Shown: positions 62,327 to 64,000 of the stretch, piece after piece | How positions within the stretch are numbered: position 1 is the stretch's first letter | Layout: each line of letters opens with the position of its first letter | Assembly (NCBI GenBank): GCA_017434025.1 | Contig: JAFRGC010000054.1 | Span: 42,789-106,788 of the forward strand | Direction: 5' to 3' | Origin: Mogibacterium sp. | GTDB taxonomy: Bacteria; Bacillota; Clostridia; Peptostreptococcales; Anaerovoracaceae | Length of the DNA: 64,000 nucleotides | The notes under the pieces: generated by a model | What the model was told of the DNA's origin: nothing | Databases searched by the model: none | Seen by the model: only the letters and a program-made list of their open reading frames with translations | Position numbers and translations under genes: made by a program

Positions 62327-62552
62327 TATAGTTCCCGTTTTGCTTATTTTTCAAACCGTAACTATATCTCAGGCTTATTAGGCTTGCTTATAGTTACGGT
62401 TTTAAAATGTTTCCAAACCGTAACTATATTTCAGGAATATTCGGTCTATTTATAGTTACGGTTTTAAATTGCTTCCAAACCGTAACTATATCTCGAATTT
62501 ATTCGGCCTATTTATAGTTACGGTTTTAAAATGTTTCTAATCCGTAACTATA
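62327..62552. repeat. Palindromic repeat array 3: four units, 62-bp period
   Basis: Left arms begin at 62327 (degenerate TATAGTTCCCG), 62389, 62451 and 62513, exactly 62 bases apart. Facing CCGTAACTATA arms are at 62356, 62418, 62480 and 62542. Orientation matches array 2 and is inverted relative to array 1. The edge unit with TATAGTTCCC is the same kind of degenerate unit that begins array 2. Confidence 0.95.
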
Positions 62553-63144
62553 ATGCGCTTAGCGCCTCGGTGTCCCGGGCCGAATTCGCCAAATTTCCTG
62601 TGCCTTTCGTTTGCTGCGGCTTTTCCGGCACCGACATATTGTTCTCAGCTGGCCCGGAGGGCACCACCGATTGAAGGATTGGTCTGTTTATCCACATTGC
62701 TTAGCCAAAACGGCTGCGACTTCACCCGGCAACTTTATGGGGCATGCCGTTCTCCACTGACTGCACGGGGCAGGGCGCAAAACCATTGGAATTTTGGCCT
62801 TGAATGAGATTTTGGGCTGACAGCCAAAATGAAAATCGCGCTCCGAGGGCTGCGATTTTCGCGGAAATTATGCGTTACGAAGTGCGTGCGCGAGTGCACC
62901 GGGTTATGAGAATATAAGCTACGGGCAGCGGGACCGGGAATACGCAATGTGCATTTTAGCTATGCAAACGCGTGCTTCAGGCATCCGCAAAATGCTTCAG
63001 TCACCCGCAGTGTAAAATAGGCAACCGCAATATGTTTAAGTTATCTGACTTGCGCACTTGAGTTACGCAGCTGTATGGCCACCTGCATCCCGCTGCCCGG
63101 AATCCAGATATATAATAGAACACACTTACAGGGAGGCAATCATT
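62553..63144. other. Intergenic region of about 590 bases without a recognisable gene
   Basis: One clear hairpin is present: GAAAATCGC (62831-62839) and GCGATTTTC (62852-62860). The remainder is mixed-GC sequence with no convincing frame, ribosome binding site or known RNA. Short frames (such as 62553-62807) lack supporting signals. Just before the LytTR gene there is TATATAATAGAAC, a possible -10. Confidence 0.5.
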
Positions 63145-63618
63145 ATGAAGAAGAATCTCGGCACGATAGACAACGAGGACAGGCTTCCGGAATACATCTC
63201 GGTCATCAGCGCGTCGCAATGCGCCAGAATTCGCATCGATGACATCGAGTGCATCGAGCAGGAGGGACGCAAACTGCACATTCTAACAGCCAAGAAGGAC
63301 TATTCCATATACGAGAACATCGGCTCAGTTATTTCCAGCCTGATCGAGCGGCCGTTCTACAGGCCGATGAAAGGGCTGATCATTAATTTTGACCACGTGC
63401 GGGATATCACAGGGAGCGACGTCAATTTCATATCCGGCCAGGTCGTGTCGATGGGGAAGAACACGATATGCAAAACCCGCCAGGCCTACCGCCGGTACCT
63501 CCTCCGATATCCGCCGTATACTAACTGCGTCAGCCTGCGAGTCGCGGAGATCCCGGCCAACCTCGCGTACGAACCAGTCAAGCGCAAAACCAAACGCAAA
63601 AAAGCCGCCAATCGATGA
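63145..63618 (+). CDS. LytTR DNA-binding domain protein
   Basis: 157 residues without a response-regulator receiver. Residues about 25-130 follow the LytTR plan (IRIDDIECIEQEGRKLHILT, FYRPMKGLIINFDHVRDITG, then MGKNTICKTRQAYRRY). LytTR proteins usually control virulence or cell-surface genes. The 30-residue C-terminal tail is very basic (KRKTKRKKAANR). ATG is chosen because GGGAGG lies 9 bases upstream. No kinase gene is seen; it may be stand-alone. Confidence 0.75.
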   Translation: MKKNLGTIDNEDRLPEYISVISASQCARIRIDDIECIEQEGRKLHILTAKKDYSIYENIGSVISSLIERPFYRPMKGLIINFDHVRDITGSDVNFISGQVVSMGKNTICKTRQAYRRYLLRYPPYTNCVSLRVAEIPANLAYEPVKRKTKRKKAANR

Positions 63619-63742
63619 CTATTCGGCGAACTGCGGAACTATCGCCACAGATCGCCGGAAACCGCCAATTTCAATGCGTCAAAGCACAAAAAATACAGCC
63701 GTATTCTGTCCAAAAATCCAATAAAAAATATCAAAAATGTTG

Positions 63743-64000
63743 TTGACACTAGGGGGTGGGTTATGTATAATAATGAAGCTGTCGCTGAAAAGCGCAGCGG
63801 AACATTGAAAACTTCATAGTGCAGAACAGGTCTTAAATTAAGAGGTCAGAAGACCTCAAAATGAAAGATCTAGACAGAGACAAACAAGCAAAAACTTGTT
63901 CGTCCCTATCAATTCTAGACACAAACAATAATGACGCGAAATGCGTCATCCGAGTTACGGAAAACAGATTTGAGCGCTTGCGAAAGCGAGCGAACAGATA
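63743..64000 (+). promoter_or_regulatory. Promoter and leader of a probable rRNA operon (16S gene lies beyond the window)
   Basis: TTGACA (63743-63748) and TATAAT (63766-63771) with a 17-base spacer are perfect. A leader of more than 200 bases follows with the element GAACATTGAAAACTTCAT, typical of pre-16S leaders in Firmicutes, and hairpins GACGC-GAAA-TGCGTC and CGCTT-GCGA-AAGCG. No protein gene is visible. The 16S start is not inside the window, so this is inferred from leader type. Confidence 0.65.

Noticed and set aside
62553-62807. 84-residue plus-strand open frame after repeat array 3
   Set aside because: Begins within the array edge, has no ribosome binding site, unusual composition and no recognisable feature.

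Overview
The window looks like a chromosomal segment of a low-to-medium GC Gram-positive anaerobe of the Clostridia (Bacillota). Signs are mutS2, the order purR-murC-prs-pth-mfd followed by a SpoVB/MurJ-type flippase, HU and rqcP, a stand-alone phosphate butyryltransferase, a ferredoxin-type flavoprotein related to thioredoxin reductase, TIR-independent XRE regulators and many AGGAGG ribosome binding sites. The sporulation genes that usually sit near mfd and rqcP (spoVT, yabP, yabQ) are not seen, which hints at a non-sporulating lineage such as Anaerovoracaceae/Eubacteriales family XIII. That placement is inference with low confidence.

Layout. 0-7.8 kb: end of a ZapA-like coiled-coil gene, mutS2, a DUF523 gene, argS, a B12-binding/DUF4080 'radical SAM' protein that has lost all three cluster cysteines, and a TPR protein. 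7.9-18.5 kb: a duplicated cassette of a DUF819 membrane protein, an M19 dipeptidase and a VanX-type D,D-dipeptidase. The first copy is compact. The second is split by a tnpB-only IS200/IS605-like element, an XRE regulator and an aminotransferase remnant. Between the copies lie three tRNA genes (Asn, Leu, initiator Met) behind a strong promoter whose -35 is inside a perfect palindrome, and a decayed YdbC/PC4 gene. 18.5-20.5 kb holds an integrase remnant, another XRE regulator and an Lsm-like protein.

20.5-41.3 kb: YitT protein, a large secreted protein, a dihydropyrimidine dehydrogenase-like Fe-S protein, an AraC regulator divergent from a lacZ plus GPH-symporter operon, several small proteins, a methyltransferase, an acetyltransferase, a membrane-tethered MerR regulator, YbjQ, an M29 aminopeptidase, an XRE-membrane hybrid, a YdcF protein and phosphate butyryltransferase. 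41.3-49.2 kb: a candidate structured small RNA on the minus strand, mgtC, a thioredoxin reductase-like flavoprotein without an NADPH motif, a TetM-like GTPase fused to a Rae1-like NYN nuclease, gap, gtrA and a cysteine desulfurase-like enzyme. 49.8-61.6 kb: purR, murC, prs, pth, mfd, an amidohydrolase, a flippase, HU and rqcP. The right edge has a small unknown gene, a LytTR protein and what looks like the promoter and leader of a ribosomal RNA operon.

The most striking items are: three arrays of one palindromic repeat with an exact 62-bp period (33.9, 49.2 and 62.3 kb); the cysteine-less radical SAM protein; the duplicated D-amino-acid dipeptide cassette; the GTPase-nuclease fusion that probably acts on ribosomes; and the minus-strand RNA at 41.4-41.6 kb. 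All calls rest on reading the sequence and knowledge of families. No database search was run.
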